From positions 1-42,343 of the forward strand of contig JBGQHM010000007.1 of assembly GCA_041497995.1 (NCBI GenBank): 42,343 nucleotides of DNA, in the 5' to 3' direction. The position numbers and the translations under genes were made by a program. The DNA comes from DATKMS01 sp041497995 (GTDB lineage Bacteria > Desulfobacterota > Binatia > HRBIN30). The first letter of the stretch is position 1. The number at the start of each line of letters is the position of its first letter. This document shows, piece after piece, positions 18,191 to 27,079 of the stretch. The notes under the pieces were generated by a model, which made no database searches, had not been told where the DNA came from, and worked only from the letters and a program-made list of their open reading frames with translations.

Positions 18191-19384
18191 TCACACCGCG
18201 CCGCCGACCAATCCGTTGAAGTTGTCGCGCATGATCTTACGGATGTCGGAGTCCGGCAGCCCATCGAGCTCCTCGACGAACTCCGCAGGCCACGCCAAGC
18301 CCTCAGGGTGCGGGTAGTCGGAGCCGTTGAGGACATGGCCGGAGCCGGTGAGCTTCGCGAGGGCGACCACGTCGTCCTCGAAGAACGGCGCCACCCAGAC
18401 GTTCTGCCGGAACGTGTCGCTCGGCGTGAGCCGCGGCGTCCCGAAGCGCCACATGTCCTTGCTGTACAACCGCGCGATGTGATCGAGCTTGCGCAGCAGT
18501 GGCGCCACCCAGCTCGAACCGTACTCGACGCTGAGCACCTTCAGCCGCGGGAAGCGTCCGAACAGGTTGTCGGCAATCAACGCGGTGAGCGTGTCGACGA
18601 TCGGCCGTTCGGTGAACGACAGCGCCATCTCCATCAGCGAGTGCCGATGTGAGGGCGGGTGCGGCCGCAGTCCCCACGGCGTGTTGTACATCTCGCTGAA
18701 TGGTGTCCGGCCGATGTGGTACACGACGTTGATGCCGGCCTCCTCGCAGCGCGCCCAGAAAGGATCGAAGAACGGATCGGCGGGCGAGCGCCCCGCTACC
18801 GGACCGGCGGTGAGGATGACGAAGCGCGCTCCACACGCGAGCAGTCGCTCCAGCTCCACGATCGCCGCCTGTAGATCGAAAAACGACAGGATCGGCGCGC
18901 CATAGATGCGGCCGTCGTGTGCAAACCCCCAATCCTCTTCGAGCCAACGGTTGAAAGCACGCACGCTCGGGTACAACACCTCGGGCGTCTCGCGCAGCTG
19001 CGGCTCCACTCCGACACCCGTCGTCGGCAGCATCAGGCAGGCTTCGACCTCCTGCGCGTCCATCTTTGCGAGCCGTACCTGCCGGTTGACAAACTCAGGC
19101 ACCGCGAGCGCGTTGATCGGGCTCAGGCTCGGGCTCCCGCCCTCGTCACTGTCACCGCGCAGAAAGGCCTTCATGATTCCCGGCGGCCCGACGCTATCGC
19201 CGGCGCCGACGCTGAAGAACTGGCAACGCTCCTTCCCAATGTACATCCGGGACGGACCGTCGCTGCGGCGATCGATCCAGACCGTCTGGTCTTTGAACCG
19301 CGACTCGATGTGACGCGTGAAGCAATCGTCCGGCTCGTAGTAGTGATTGTCCGCGTCGTTCATCCGATACCCCAGTGTGCGCAT
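18191..19384 (-). CDS. Amidohydrolase-2 family metal-dependent hydrolase
   Basis: This 397-residue protein belongs to the PF04909-type TIM-barrel hydrolases/decarboxylases. Residues near the N-terminus (MNDADNHYYEPDDCF) hold the metal-binding DxHxxE-like element in the form DNHYYEP. Later family features are VVYHIGRT with the metal-ligand His, and VLNGSDYPHPEGLAWP near the C-terminus with the conserved Asp of the fourth metal/catalytic position. The start is the ATG at 19384 with GAGGG upstream; the longer open frame overlaps the neighbouring serine-hydrolase gene. It faces the end of the GH94 gene with only three bases between stops. Substrate unknown; many relatives process aromatic or carboxylic compounds. 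Confidence 0.88.
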   Translation of the reverse strand: MRTLGYRMNDADNHYYEPDDCFTRHIESRFKDQTVWIDRRSDGPSRMYIGKERCQFFSVGAGDSVGPPGIMKAFLRGDSDEGGSPSLSPINALAVPEFVNRQVRLAKMDAQEVEACLMLPTTGVGVEPQLRETPEVLYPSVRAFNRWLEEDWGFAHDGRIYGAPILSFFDLQAAIVELERLLACGARFVILTAGPVAGRSPADPFFDPFWARCEEAGINVVYHIGRTPFSEMYNTPWGLRPHPPSHRHSLMEMALSFTERPIVDTLTALIADNLFGRFPRLKVLSVEYGSSWVAPLLRKLDHIARLYSKDMWRFGTPRLTPSDTFRQNVWVAPFFEDDVVALAKLTGSGHVLNGSDYPHPEGLAWPAEFVEELDGLPDSDIRKIMRDNFNGLVGGAV

Positions 19385-19466
19385 GGTGCCCGTCCCTCGA
19401 CGTACATTGATCCGAATCCGTCTCGAGACGCAAGCGTACGCGCCCGAGCTAGCGACAACGATACGG

Positions 19467-20759
19467 TTACCCGCTGATCGCGGCCACCAATCGCTGCCAG
19501 CCCGCTGGTCGGCGCGCCGAGCGAGGTGCTGATTGCGGGCGCGCGCGAACACAGTCGAGAACCTGGCCGCTGAGCCGGGCGATGCGTAGGTCACCGAGCG
19601 GTGTGCCCATTCCGCTGTTGACGATGAACGCGACCGCCAGATTGCGGCTCGGATCCGCCCACGCGCCGGAGCCACCGAAGCCGAAGTGACCAAAGGCGCG
19701 CCACGGCACACCGCGCGTCGTCGCCACGCCGTGATAACCGAGCCGCCAGCGCATATCGAACGGAATCACCACCCGCGAGTGTGTCGGGTTCTGCACCTGG
19801 GTGGCGCGCGCCAACGTCTTGCGTGACAGCAAGCGGACGCCGTCGATTTCCCCTCCGCCGGCCAGCGCCGCATACATTCTCGCCAGCGAGCGTGCCGTGA
19901 AGAGACCATTGGCAGCAGGGATCGCGGCGCGCAGTGTCTTCTCTGCGCCGAAGTCGAACGCGCCAATGCCGCGCGGGGCGAGCGCATCGAGAATACTCTG
20001 CAGGTCGAATTGGATGCCCCCCAACCCGAGGAAGCCCTGGATGCACCGCGCGGTGCGCATCACGACCTCGCCCCAGACACCACCGTTCGGACCATGCAGC
20101 AGCGGTGACGCGAGCACACTGCGCGCCGGCCAGATCAGCCGAGCCGCCCGCGGCAGTGCTTCGGGAGGCGTGCCCACATACATGCCATCGAGGCCCAGCG
20201 GGGCGACCAACTCCTCCTGGACGAGCTGCGAGAACGGCCGGCCAGTGACGCGCTGCAAGATCTCGCCGACCAGGAAACCGTACGTCAGCCCGTGATAACC
20301 AGTGCGCGTACCCGGCTTGTGGATCGGCGGCGTGCGCTCGATCGCGTGGATCATGAAATCCCAGTCGAGCATGCGGTCGGCGTGATCGATCATTTGCCGG
20401 ATGTGATAGAGGCCCGACTGGTGCGCCAACACCTGGCGCACGGTGATCGCGTGCTTACCGGCTTGTGCAAACTCCGGCCAATGCGTGGCGACGCGGTCGT
20501 CGTAGTCGAGCAGACCGCGATCAACCATCATATGCAGCAGGGTCGAGGCAACGCCTTTGCTGGTTGAGAAGCTCGGCGACATGGTGTCGCGGCTCCATGG
20601 CGTGCCGCGTTCATCGCGGTAACCGCCCCACAAGTCGACGACGCACTCGCCGCGGTGGTAGACGCACACCGCCGCGCCTCCAGGATAGCGACCCAGCTGG
20701 TCGCGGAAGCTCGTGGCGACAGAATGGAAATCAGGATGCAAGCGTCCATCGATGATCAT
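19467..20759 (-). CDS. Serine hydrolase, class C beta-lactamase/esterase fold
   Basis: This 430-residue protein has the penicillin-binding-like fold used by EstB-type esterases and D-peptidases. The nucleophile motif SxxK is STSK (Ser65 and Lys68) in SPSFSTSKGVAST, a Tyr-containing second motif is YHGLTYGFLVGEI, and the third is HFGFGGSGAW replacing the KTG triad. LAHQSGLYHI is a further family signature. No signal peptide is visible, so a cytoplasmic esterase is likelier than a true beta-lactamase. AAGGA stands seven bases before the ATG. Its start overlaps the end of the acyltransferase gene by 29 bases, and the amidohydrolase gene follows 82 bases downstream, suggesting one transcript. Confidence 0.9.
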   Translation of the reverse strand: MIIDGRLHPDFHSVATSFRDQLGRYPGGAAVCVYHRGECVVDLWGGYRDERGTPWSRDTMSPSFSTSKGVASTLLHMMVDRGLLDYDDRVATHWPEFAQAGKHAITVRQVLAHQSGLYHIRQMIDHADRMLDWDFMIHAIERTPPIHKPGTRTGYHGLTYGFLVGEILQRVTGRPFSQLVQEELVAPLGLDGMYVGTPPEALPRAARLIWPARSVLASPLLHGPNGGVWGEVVMRTARCIQGFLGLGGIQFDLQSILDALAPRGIGAFDFGAEKTLRAAIPAANGLFTARSLARMYAALAGGGEIDGVRLLSRKTLARATQVQNPTHSRVVIPFDMRWRLGYHGVATTRGVPWRAFGHFGFGGSGAWADPSRNLAVAFIVNSGMGTPLGDLRIARLSGQVLDCVRARPQSAPRSARRPAGWQRLVAAISG

Positions 20760-21756
20760 GTCGTTCCTTTTTCAGCAGCCGTGGGCGGCCTCGGGTATGG
20801 TGCGGGACGGGGCGGGCCGCACGAGACGCTTGCCCGCGTCCCAGCTCGTTGAGGCGAGTGAGCACCGGGAACGGGCGTTCGCGGGCTACTGCATCGAGCG
20901 TTGCCTGCATACCTTCCGTGATCTCGTCATAGCATCCCCGCAACACTCTTGGATCATGCGCCTGCCGCACACGGAACCGTGACCAGTCGAGCGGTCTCCC
21001 AAACGTAACGGTCACCTTCGACGGCAGCTGCACCGACGGAACGAAGGCGGGGGTGAGTCCGAACGGAATACTCCAAATCAGCGGAAACACCTGCACGTGT
21101 AGTCGGTCCATGCCCAGCAGACGTGCCAGCCAGCGGCCGCGTGTCAGCGTCAGCGTCGATTCATGTGCACCGTGGATCGTCATGGGTACGACCGGTACGC
21201 GCGACCTGATCGCCAACTCAATGAATCCCATGTGACCGCCAAAGTCGATACGATTGCGCTGGCTCCATGGCCGGAAGACTTCATGGTCGCCTCCGGGAAA
21301 CACCAACACCGGGGCACCCAACGCAAACGCACGGACGGCATTGGCTCGGTTCGCCGGAACGACCCCCAGCTTGCGCAACAGCGGGCCGACGATCGGGTAC
21401 GTGAAGAGCAGATCGTATCCGAGAGAGTACAACGGTGCCGCAGCGCCGCGCTTCTGGATCCAATTGCCCAGCACGAACCACAGGTCGTGAGTCTCGGCTC
21501 CACCGGAGTGGTTGCCGACGATCAGGAACGGACTACGTTTGGGGACGTGCGACCAACCGCGCACCTCGGTCCCGAAGTAACGATTCACCCCTTCGATCAC
21601 CTGCCGCAGCCGAGCAACGATCGCCGGGTCGCGCTGAAATGGATCGACCACCCCGGGTGCCCCGAGAGCGCCGCCACGCACCGAACGCAAACGCGCTGGC
21701 GCAGGCTTCGGAGACGGGTGATCGGAACGACGTATCTTGGTCGCAGCTACGGCCAT
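20731..21756 (-). CDS. Lysophospholipid acyltransferase (PlsC-like) family protein
   Basis: This 341-residue protein belongs to the glycerolipid acyltransferase superfamily that moves acyl groups from acyl-CoA or acyl-ACP onto lysolipids at the inner membrane. The catalytic block is VGNHSGGAETHD (His83 with Asp91), wider than the HX4D spacing of PlsC but seen in the 'NHSGG' subgroup. The second block is FPGGDHEVFRP, and VPVVPMTIHGAHES is the following binding segment. There is a strong ribosome site (GAGGGGGAG) between the universal stress protein stop and the ATG at 21756. It is sandwiched between that gene and the serine hydrolase, so lipid remodelling under stress is conceivable but inferred. 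Confidence 0.85.
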   Translation of the reverse strand: MAVAATKIRRSDHPSPKPAPARLRSVRGGALGAPGVVDPFQRDPAIVARLRQVIEGVNRYFGTEVRGWSHVPKRSPFLIVGNHSGGAETHDLWFVLGNWIQKRGAAAPLYSLGYDLLFTYPIVGPLLRKLGVVPANRANAVRAFALGAPVLVFPGGDHEVFRPWSQRNRIDFGGHMGFIELAIRSRVPVVPMTIHGAHESTLTLTRGRWLARLLGMDRLHVQVFPLIWSIPFGLTPAFVPSVQLPSKVTVTFGRPLDWSRFRVRQAHDPRVLRGCYDEITEGMQATLDAVARERPFPVLTRLNELGRGQASRAARPVPHHTRGRPRLLKKERHDHRWTLAS

Positions 21757-21765
21757 CGCTCCCCC

Positions 21766-22626
21766 TCATCGAAGTGGCGGCACGAACCACACCGGGCACG
21801 GTGCCCGGTGCAGCACCTGACGCGCGGTGTCCTTGGTGAAGATGTGCCGGATGAAGCCGCGGGCATGCTCGCCCATGATCATGAAGGCTGGATCGATCCG
21901 TCGGGTCACCTTCAGGATCCCCTCGATGGAATCGCCCTGCTGCACATGACTCTCCGCCCGCGCCAGCAGATCGGTTGGGATGAGGTCGTTGACGTGCCGC
22001 TGCGCCGCCTCCAACGTCATGTAGCTGCTGCCGGTGGGCACGATGTGGAGCAGGTGGAGCCGCAGCGGGAGCAGGCGCGCCAGCTCGACGGCATAGGCGA
22101 CCGCCGGTTCCGCTGCGTCGCTCAGATCGGTGGGCACCACCACCGGCACCGCGTCACCAGCGGTCGCGCACCGGAGTCGGAAGCGCTGGGCCGCCGGGCC
22201 CTCCTGAACCGTCAAGACGGGGCACGGGCAACGCTCGATGATGCGTTCGGTCACCGACGCATGGTCCTCCGTACTCCACCCGTGGCTACCAAGCACGACG
22301 AGATCCGCGGGCAATTGGCGCGCAAGCTCCAGGAGGACGGTGCCCAGCGGTCCGGTGCTGATGCTCGCCTCTGCCGACACGCCCTTCGGCACCTCTGCTA
22401 AGACGTCCCGCATGCGCGCTTCCGCCTTGGCTGCTGATGCCGGCTCAGAGCGGTGCACCTCGTTCCACTCCCACGCGCGCGTGAAGCCTGGAGAGACGCT
22501 CGCGAGGTTGTGATGGAACACCAGGTGGGCGCCGAGGGCTTCCCCCACCTCGACAGCGAGCGCCAGCTCCTGTCGAGACAGGTCCGAGAAATCGATCGGA
22601 CACAGAACGATCTTCGGCCGCGCCAT
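21766..22626 (-). CDS. Tandem-domain universal stress protein
   Basis: This 286-residue protein has two UspA domains. The first covers about residues 1-145 (KIVLCPIDFSDLSRQELAL to CPCPVLTVQ) and the second about 150-286 (VPVVVPTDLSDAAEPAVAYA to APCPVWFVPP). In both, the nucleotide loop that normally reads GxxGxxxxxxxxxG(S/T) is degraded: GSHGWSTEDHASVTE in the first and GEHARGFIRHIFTKDT in the second, so ATP binding is doubtful. It leads a compact minus-strand group with the acyltransferase 9 bases behind. A perfect palindrome at 21790-21810 falls in the codons for the conserved RAPCP strand and is probably coincidental. Confidence 0.9.
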   Translation of the reverse strand: MARPKIVLCPIDFSDLSRQELALAVEVGEALGAHLVFHHNLASVSPGFTRAWEWNEVHRSEPASAAKAEARMRDVLAEVPKGVSAEASISTGPLGTVLLELARQLPADLVVLGSHGWSTEDHASVTERIIERCPCPVLTVQEGPAAQRFRLRCATAGDAVPVVVPTDLSDAAEPAVAYAVELARLLPLRLHLLHIVPTGSSYMTLEAAQRHVNDLIPTDLLARAESHVQQGDSIEGILKVTRRIDPAFMIMGEHARGFIRHIFTKDTARQVLHRAPCPVWFVPPLR

Positions 22627-22850
22627 GCGGCACCTCCCCGATACGGCAGCATGTTCAAGTTTTCTGCCACGCCGTTGGAGGTGCGTGCTGCAGGCTTCAC
22701 CGGCAATAGCTTCGAGCGTCCGACATGCCGCTGGGCACGCCGTTCCCGATTCTGCGAAGGCGGCGTCGCTAGCAGCCTGCTATGGCGGACTTGGAAGCCT
22801 GCAGCGACCCAACGGGGAGCGGGCCATAGAAATGACGTTGGCCGCAGGCC

Positions 22851-23687
22851 CTAGACCGCGGAGAGGAAGCGCTCCAGCGACGCTCCAAACGCGTCGGGAT
22901 CTTCAAGAAATGCGGCGTGGCCGCCACGGAAGGTTTCAAGCCGCGCGTTCGGAAACCGCTCGATCGCCGGGCGGCAACGCTTCAGCTGATTGATCCGATC
23001 GCCCTTCGCCCACGTAAACAAGACCGGACAGGTGATGCGTGGCGCAAGGCCGCGAAGGTCTGCTTCGGCGGTGCCGAAGCTCTTCCACGCCTGGGCCAGC
23101 GGAGCAGCAACCTCACGCGCCGACGCGACGATGCGCGCCCGTTGTGCCGCAGCGCCCGGCTTGGGCAGCACGAGGCGATAGTAGGCAGCGAACGCGCGCG
23201 GGTACCATCGGGCCCCGTTCGCGCCGGCGGTGAAGAAACGGGCCATGACACGGGTCATCGGACCCGTTAGTGAATCGAATCGATCCAGACCGCCCGGGTT
23301 GGCGAGCACCAGTGCGCGCACGCGCGCCGGCTGTGCCGCCGCAACCCGCATGGCCGCGGCGCCACCGATGGAGTTGCCGAGCAGCACGGCCTGCTCGAGG
23401 CCCACTGCATCTAGGAAGCCCGCGAGCAGGTCCGCGTAGCGTGTCGCGCTGGCAGGAATGTGGTCGGCGCCGGAGTTGCCGTGTCCTGGCCAGTCTAGCG
23501 CCAAGACGCGCCAGCGTGTGCGCAGTCGTTCGCGCAACACCGCAAAGTCGCCGGCGCCGTGCGCGATCGCGTGCAAGCATACCAGCGCTGGTCCGACACC
23601 CTCATCGTCGTACGCCAAGTGGACACCATCGACGATGGCCTCCTTCCATGGCGGCTGCGTTCCCACCGCTGATCGTTGTGTCGTCAT
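22851..23687 (-). CDS. Alpha/beta hydrolase
   Basis: This 278-residue hydrolase has the nucleophile elbow GNSIGG (Ser106), an oxyanion strand LVCLHAIAHGAGDF, the acid in FTWAKGDRIN, and the base His in RGGHAAFLEDP. No signal peptide is seen, so it should be cytoplasmic; esters, C-C bonds or lactones are all possible substrates. AGAAGGA precedes the ATG at 23687. It is divergent from a TetR gene, and the perfect palindrome at 23705-23728 lies only 18 bases upstream of its start, so it is the likely regulated target. The 22627-22850 gap downstream shows no gene or clear structure. Confidence 0.9.
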   Translation of the reverse strand: MTTQRSAVGTQPPWKEAIVDGVHLAYDDEGVGPALVCLHAIAHGAGDFAVLRERLRTRWRVLALDWPGHGNSGADHIPASATRYADLLAGFLDAVGLEQAVLLGNSIGGAAAMRVAAAQPARVRALVLANPGGLDRFDSLTGPMTRVMARFFTAGANGARWYPRAFAAYYRLVLPKPGAAAQRARIVASAREVAAPLAQAWKSFGTAEADLRGLAPRITCPVLFTWAKGDRINQLKRCRPAIERFPNARLETFRGGHAAFLEDPDAFGASLERFLSAV

Positions 23688-23704
23688 CGCTCGATCCTTC
23701 TCTT

Positions 23705-23728
23705 ACTAGTGATAGATCTATCACTAGT
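23705..23728. promoter_or_regulatory. Perfect 24-bp palindrome, probable TetR operator
   Basis: The half-site ACTAGTGATAGA is followed directly by its exact reverse complement. It sits in the 75-base gap between the divergent alpha/beta hydrolase and TetR genes, in otherwise GC-rich DNA, and is itself AT-rich. Uninterrupted palindromes of this size between a TetR gene and its divergent neighbour are the usual form of TetR operators. Binding here could repress both genes. Confidence 0.8.
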
Positions 23729-23762
23729 GACGACGATGAATCAAGTGTGGTAGGAACCCGGC

Positions 23763-24392
23763 ATGCCTCGACGCCAGGAGCGCGCAGCACCAGAGTCCCG
23801 ACCGGCACGCGGCACGCCCGCGGCCACGCGCACCCGGTTGGTGGCTGCAGCCGCCGCCGTCTTCAACCGCGACGGCTATCACGGCACCGATTCGAACCGC
23901 ATCGCACAGGCGGCGGGCTATGCACCCGGCACCTTCTACAAGCACTTCCCGGACAAGCAGGCCATTCTGCTGGCCGCCTATGAAGAGTGGGTCACGGCGG
24001 AGTGGGCAGCGGTCGAACGGGAGCTGCGGGCCGGCGGCAGCCCCGCAGCGGTGGCGCAGCGGATTGTCGATCTCATTCTCAGCTTGCACCGGCGGTGGCG
24101 CGGGCTGCGCAGCAGCCTGTTGGCGAGGGTGGCAACTGATCGCGCGGCGCGCTTGTTCTACCGCGGCCAGCGCCGACGGCAACTACAGATGCTGCGCCGG
24201 TTGCGCGCCGTGTTGCGTGGGCCGACGCACACGACCGCCGAGGACGCCGTTCTGCTGTTCACCTTGGAACGGACCTGCGACGCCGTGGCGAACGGCGAGC
24301 TGCGTGACTTGGGTCTGGCGGTCGCGCCCACTGTCGGCGTGCTGCGCGGCATCGTGCACCGCCACATCGCGTCGGTGAGGCCGCGGCGGTAA
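23763..24392 (+). CDS. TetR/AcrR family transcriptional regulator
   Basis: This 209-residue regulator has the N-terminal helix-turn-helix of the family: AAAAVFNRDGYHGTDSNRIA followed by AGYAPGTFYKHFPDKQAIL (about residues 28-70). The C-terminal ligand domain is helical and Arg-rich and not recognisable to subfamily. It probably controls the divergent alpha/beta hydrolase and itself through the palindrome at 23705-23728. Its stop lies 8 bases from the end of the convergent ATPase gene, with no visible terminator between. Confidence 0.93.
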   Translation: MPRRQERAAPESRPARGTPAATRTRLVAAAAAVFNRDGYHGTDSNRIAQAAGYAPGTFYKHFPDKQAILLAAYEEWVTAEWAAVERELRAGGSPAAVAQRIVDLILSLHRRWRGLRSSLLARVATDRAARLFYRGQRRRQLQMLRRLRAVLRGPTHTTAEDAVLLFTLERTCDAVANGELRDLGLAVAPTVGVLRGIVHRHIASVRPRR

Positions 24393-24400
24393 CCTCCACG

Positions 24401-25513
24401 TCACCCCGTCACAGCAGCGGGAGTGAGTGCCGCACCGGCCTCGTCAAAGAGGTGAATGGTGTCTGGGTCGACGTGCAGGAAGATGGTCGTACCTTTGGAG
24501 AACTCATGCATCCCCTGCAAGCGTACAACGAGCCGCACCGCGTCTGCGCCGTCGTGCTCACCGACGCGCACATAGGCTAGCGTCTCGTGGCCCAGATACT
24601 CGACATGCTCGACGATCACCGTCACCGCGCCCTCGGTGTCCGATGTCAGTCGAAACGCCTCCGGTCGGACACCGGCGGTTCGCACGGCGCGGTCTCCGCG
24701 GTGCAACCGATCCACGGTTGGAATGCGCTGGCCGCCGAGACTGATGGCGCGGCTGCCGCTGGCGCTCGTCGACATGCTCGTAGGGAAGAGGTTCATCGGC
24801 GGGTTGCCGATGAAGCCGGCCACGAAGACATTTGCCGGCCGGTCGTAGAGCGCGCGCGGCGGTGCGATCTGCTGCAACACACCCTTGTCGAGCACCGCGA
24901 CGCGATGGCCGAGCGTCATCGCCTCAACCTGGTCGTGGGTCACGTAGATCATCGTCGTCCGCGTGCGCTGCTGCAGCTCGCCGATCTCGGCGCGCACCTG
25001 CACGCGCAGCTTGGCGTCGAGGTTGGACAGCGGCTCGTCGAGCAAGAAGACCGCCGGCTCACGCACCAGAGCACGCCCCATGGCGACGCGCTGGCGTTGT
25101 CCGCCCGACAGCTGCTTCGGCAGCCGGTCCAGCAGGTGCGCGATGTCCAGCAGGCCCGCGGCCCATTCCACACGCCGCTGCATCTCGTCATGTGGCAGCT
25201 TGCGCATCTGCAGCGGGAACTCCAAGTTCCGGCGCACCGACATGAACGGATAGAGCGCATAGTCCTGGAAGACCATCGCCACGTTGCGTGCCTGCGACGA
25301 CAAGTCATTGACCACACGATCGCCGATGCGGACCGTGCCGTGCGTCACCTCCTCCAGCCCAGCCAGTAGCCGCAACAGCGTCGACTTGCCGCAGCCGGAC
25401 GGACCCACCAGCACGACGAGCTCGCCGTCGTCGATCCGCAGCGTGCAATCCGCGAGCCCTCGCGTTCCGCCGGGATAGATCTTCTCTACGTGCTCGAAGT
25501 CGACGCTCGCCAT
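24401..25513 (-). CDS. Sugar ABC transporter ATP-binding protein, MalK/UgpC/MsmK type
   Basis: This is a 370-residue ATPase for a CUT1 carbohydrate importer. Walker A is GPSGCGKST (37-45), the signature is LSGGQRQRVAMGRALVREP, and Walker B is VFLLDEPLSNLDAKLR. The last third is the TOBE/regulatory region of MalK-like proteins. The ATG at 25513 is preferred over a GTG two codons upstream because AAGGA is eight bases away; that ribosome site overlaps the stop codon of the upstream glucanase gene. It thus belongs to the OpgG-glucanase operon, while its presumed binding protein and permeases form the divergent operon at 29096-32084. It could also serve other CUT1 importers, as MsmK-type ATPases do. 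Confidence 0.92.
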   Translation of the reverse strand: MASVDFEHVEKIYPGGTRGLADCTLRIDDGELVVLVGPSGCGKSTLLRLLAGLEEVTHGTVRIGDRVVNDLSSQARNVAMVFQDYALYPFMSVRRNLEFPLQMRKLPHDEMQRRVEWAAGLLDIAHLLDRLPKQLSGGQRQRVAMGRALVREPAVFLLDEPLSNLDAKLRVQVRAEIGELQQRTRTTMIYVTHDQVEAMTLGHRVAVLDKGVLQQIAPPRALYDRPANVFVAGFIGNPPMNLFPTSMSTSASGSRAISLGGQRIPTVDRLHRGDRAVRTAGVRPEAFRLTSDTEGAVTVIVEHVEYLGHETLAYVRVGEHDGADAVRLVVRLQGMHEFSKGTTIFLHVDPDTIHLFDEAGAALTPAAVTG

Positions 25514-25525
25514 GGGCACGGTCCT

Positions 25526-27064
25526 TCAGTCGAAGAAGTCTTCACTGCCTATCATCGGTAGCGCCCTTTGCATGATGGGATCGGACGCAAAATGCTTTTG
25601 GATGCAATGGTCATTGAGCGAGTTCGCCAAGGCGATGAAGAGCATCGATTGATCGAGGGAGAGGTAGGTGTACGCCACGGTGCCGGTGAGCGGATCGACG
25701 GCATCGTAGAAGCCGTACTCGCCGTAGATCGCGTACTGCCGCGCGAGCGCACGCAGATTGGCCAGAGCCACTTCAGGGGACACCGCTAGTGCCAGCGCAC
25801 TCGCGTGTGGGGTGATCGCGCCCGCCGCGTAGCCGCGCACACCGAGGATCTGCACACCGTACTCGCCGTAGCCGTCGCCCGATGGGGTCGCACTCGGTGA
25901 GAGGCCCCACGCCGGGTAGGCAAGCTCGGCGCTCGCGAAGCGCTGCTGCACCTCTGCGTGGGCGGCGTCATTGGCACCGAGGCTGCGTGGCGCGTACTGT
26001 TGCTCGTCGAGCAAGAGCATCGGCATCAGCGCTTCGAACATGCTGCCTCCCCACGACGGCACGTACCGCAACCCCTGCCACTCATAGTAGCCGGCGGTCA
26101 CCTCGTGGCCGTGCACCTGCTTGAGGCGTGTGGCCTGTGGCGTCATCAGCTGGCCGCTACACTCGGCGGGAAAGGTGCGCACCATTTCAAACCACTGCGC
26201 TTCCGGCACGTCGCCTTTGCCGATGGCGACGAGACTGCCGAGGCGCGCTTCGGTGTACAACATGCCGTAGTCGTAGGGCGAGCGCTTGCCCACGTTCACA
26301 TAGTAGCCGTGCGACATCCGCTGCGTGTCGCGATCGTAGAAGAAGCCGAAGTCGGTGCGCGCGATGAGACCGCTGCACACATCGGCGAGCGCCGGGAATG
26401 CCGTGCGCACGACCATGAGCCCGGCAGTCAGCCATGACGAGTCGACGAACGATACGAAGTTGCTCGTGCGCTCCAACGAGGTGGTGTCATAGAAGTTGAA
26501 CAGAAAGCCGCGATAGGTTTCGAGCTGGCCGATTGTGTCGAGGAGGCGGCGTAGCCTGTCGATGGCTTCGGCTTCCGTGATGAGCTGCAGGTCACGCGCC
26601 GCCACGATGGCAACCAGACGCATGCCGATGTTGGTCCCGCTGGTGTAGTCGCCGATGCGCGCGGGCGGGACCGACACGGACCCGTCGGTGAAGTGCACGT
26701 TATCGATCGGCAGGCCGTTCTCTCGATCGCTCAGCGCGTCGAGGCCGCGCCACGTATCGAGTGCCAGCCGCCGCGCGAACGCCTGGTTGGTCGACGGCAA
26801 GGAGTCCTTCTCCACCACCAAGCTCCGCGGCCAACCAACGAGGCGCGCCTGAATGTGTGGAATCGCCGCCACCTCGCCGCCGAAGGTGTGTTCCCACGCC
26901 TTCTTCTTCACTGCCACCACGGGCTCGCTCACGATCGATGTCGCCGAGCTGCGCGCCGCGACGAGATCGACGGGGCAGCGGCTTGTCCGGCCGACGTGGG
27001 AGCACGCCATGGGCAGGCAGACCACGAGCGTGCCGAGCGCTGCGCTGACGATCCGCGCCCTCAC
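25526..27064 (-). CDS. GH144-like (glycoamylase domain) beta-1,2-glucanase, probable lipoprotein
   Basis: This 512-residue protein has an N-terminal export signal (MRARIVSAALGTLVVCLPMA) followed by Cys21, a candidate lipidation site with a non-ideal lipobox. The rest is one PF10091-type (alpha/alpha)6 barrel: LALDTWRGLDALSDRENGLP, FLFNFYDTTSLE, VSFVDSSWLTAGLMVVR, PSWGGSMFEALMPMLL, AYPAWGLSPSATPSGDGYGEYG, GAITPHASALAL and YGFYDAVDPLTG. This family includes bacterial endo-beta-1,2-glucanases (GH144) and the central domain of cyclic glucan synthase. It probably acts in the periplasm, cutting beta-1,2-glucan into oligosaccharides. It follows the OpgG-like gene by 15 bases and precedes the sugar ATPase by 12 bases. 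A related non-glucanase activity cannot be ruled out. Confidence 0.85.
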   Translation of the reverse strand: MRARIVSAALGTLVVCLPMACSHVGRTSRCPVDLVAARSSATSIVSEPVVAVKKKAWEHTFGGEVAAIPHIQARLVGWPRSLVVEKDSLPSTNQAFARRLALDTWRGLDALSDRENGLPIDNVHFTDGSVSVPPARIGDYTSGTNIGMRLVAIVAARDLQLITEAEAIDRLRRLLDTIGQLETYRGFLFNFYDTTSLERTSNFVSFVDSSWLTAGLMVVRTAFPALADVCSGLIARTDFGFFYDRDTQRMSHGYYVNVGKRSPYDYGMLYTEARLGSLVAIGKGDVPEAQWFEMVRTFPAECSGQLMTPQATRLKQVHGHEVTAGYYEWQGLRYVPSWGGSMFEALMPMLLLDEQQYAPRSLGANDAAHAEVQQRFASAELAYPAWGLSPSATPSGDGYGEYGVQILGVRGYAAGAITPHASALALAVSPEVALANLRALARQYAIYGEYGFYDAVDPLTGTVAYTYLSLDQSMLFIALANSLNDHCIQKHFASDPIMQRALPMIGSEDFFD

Positions 27065-27079
27065 GGTGTCAACGCTCGC

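Noticed and set aside
21790..21810. Perfect palindrome with 10-bp arms (CACCGGGCAC and inverse, one-base centre) in the universal stress protein gene
   Set aside because: It coincides with codons for the conserved RAPCP strand of the family, so protein constraint explains it at least as well as an inserted repeat.
24393..24400. Terminator between the convergent TetR and ATPase genes
   Set aside because: Only eight bases separate the stops and no stem with a T-tract is present.
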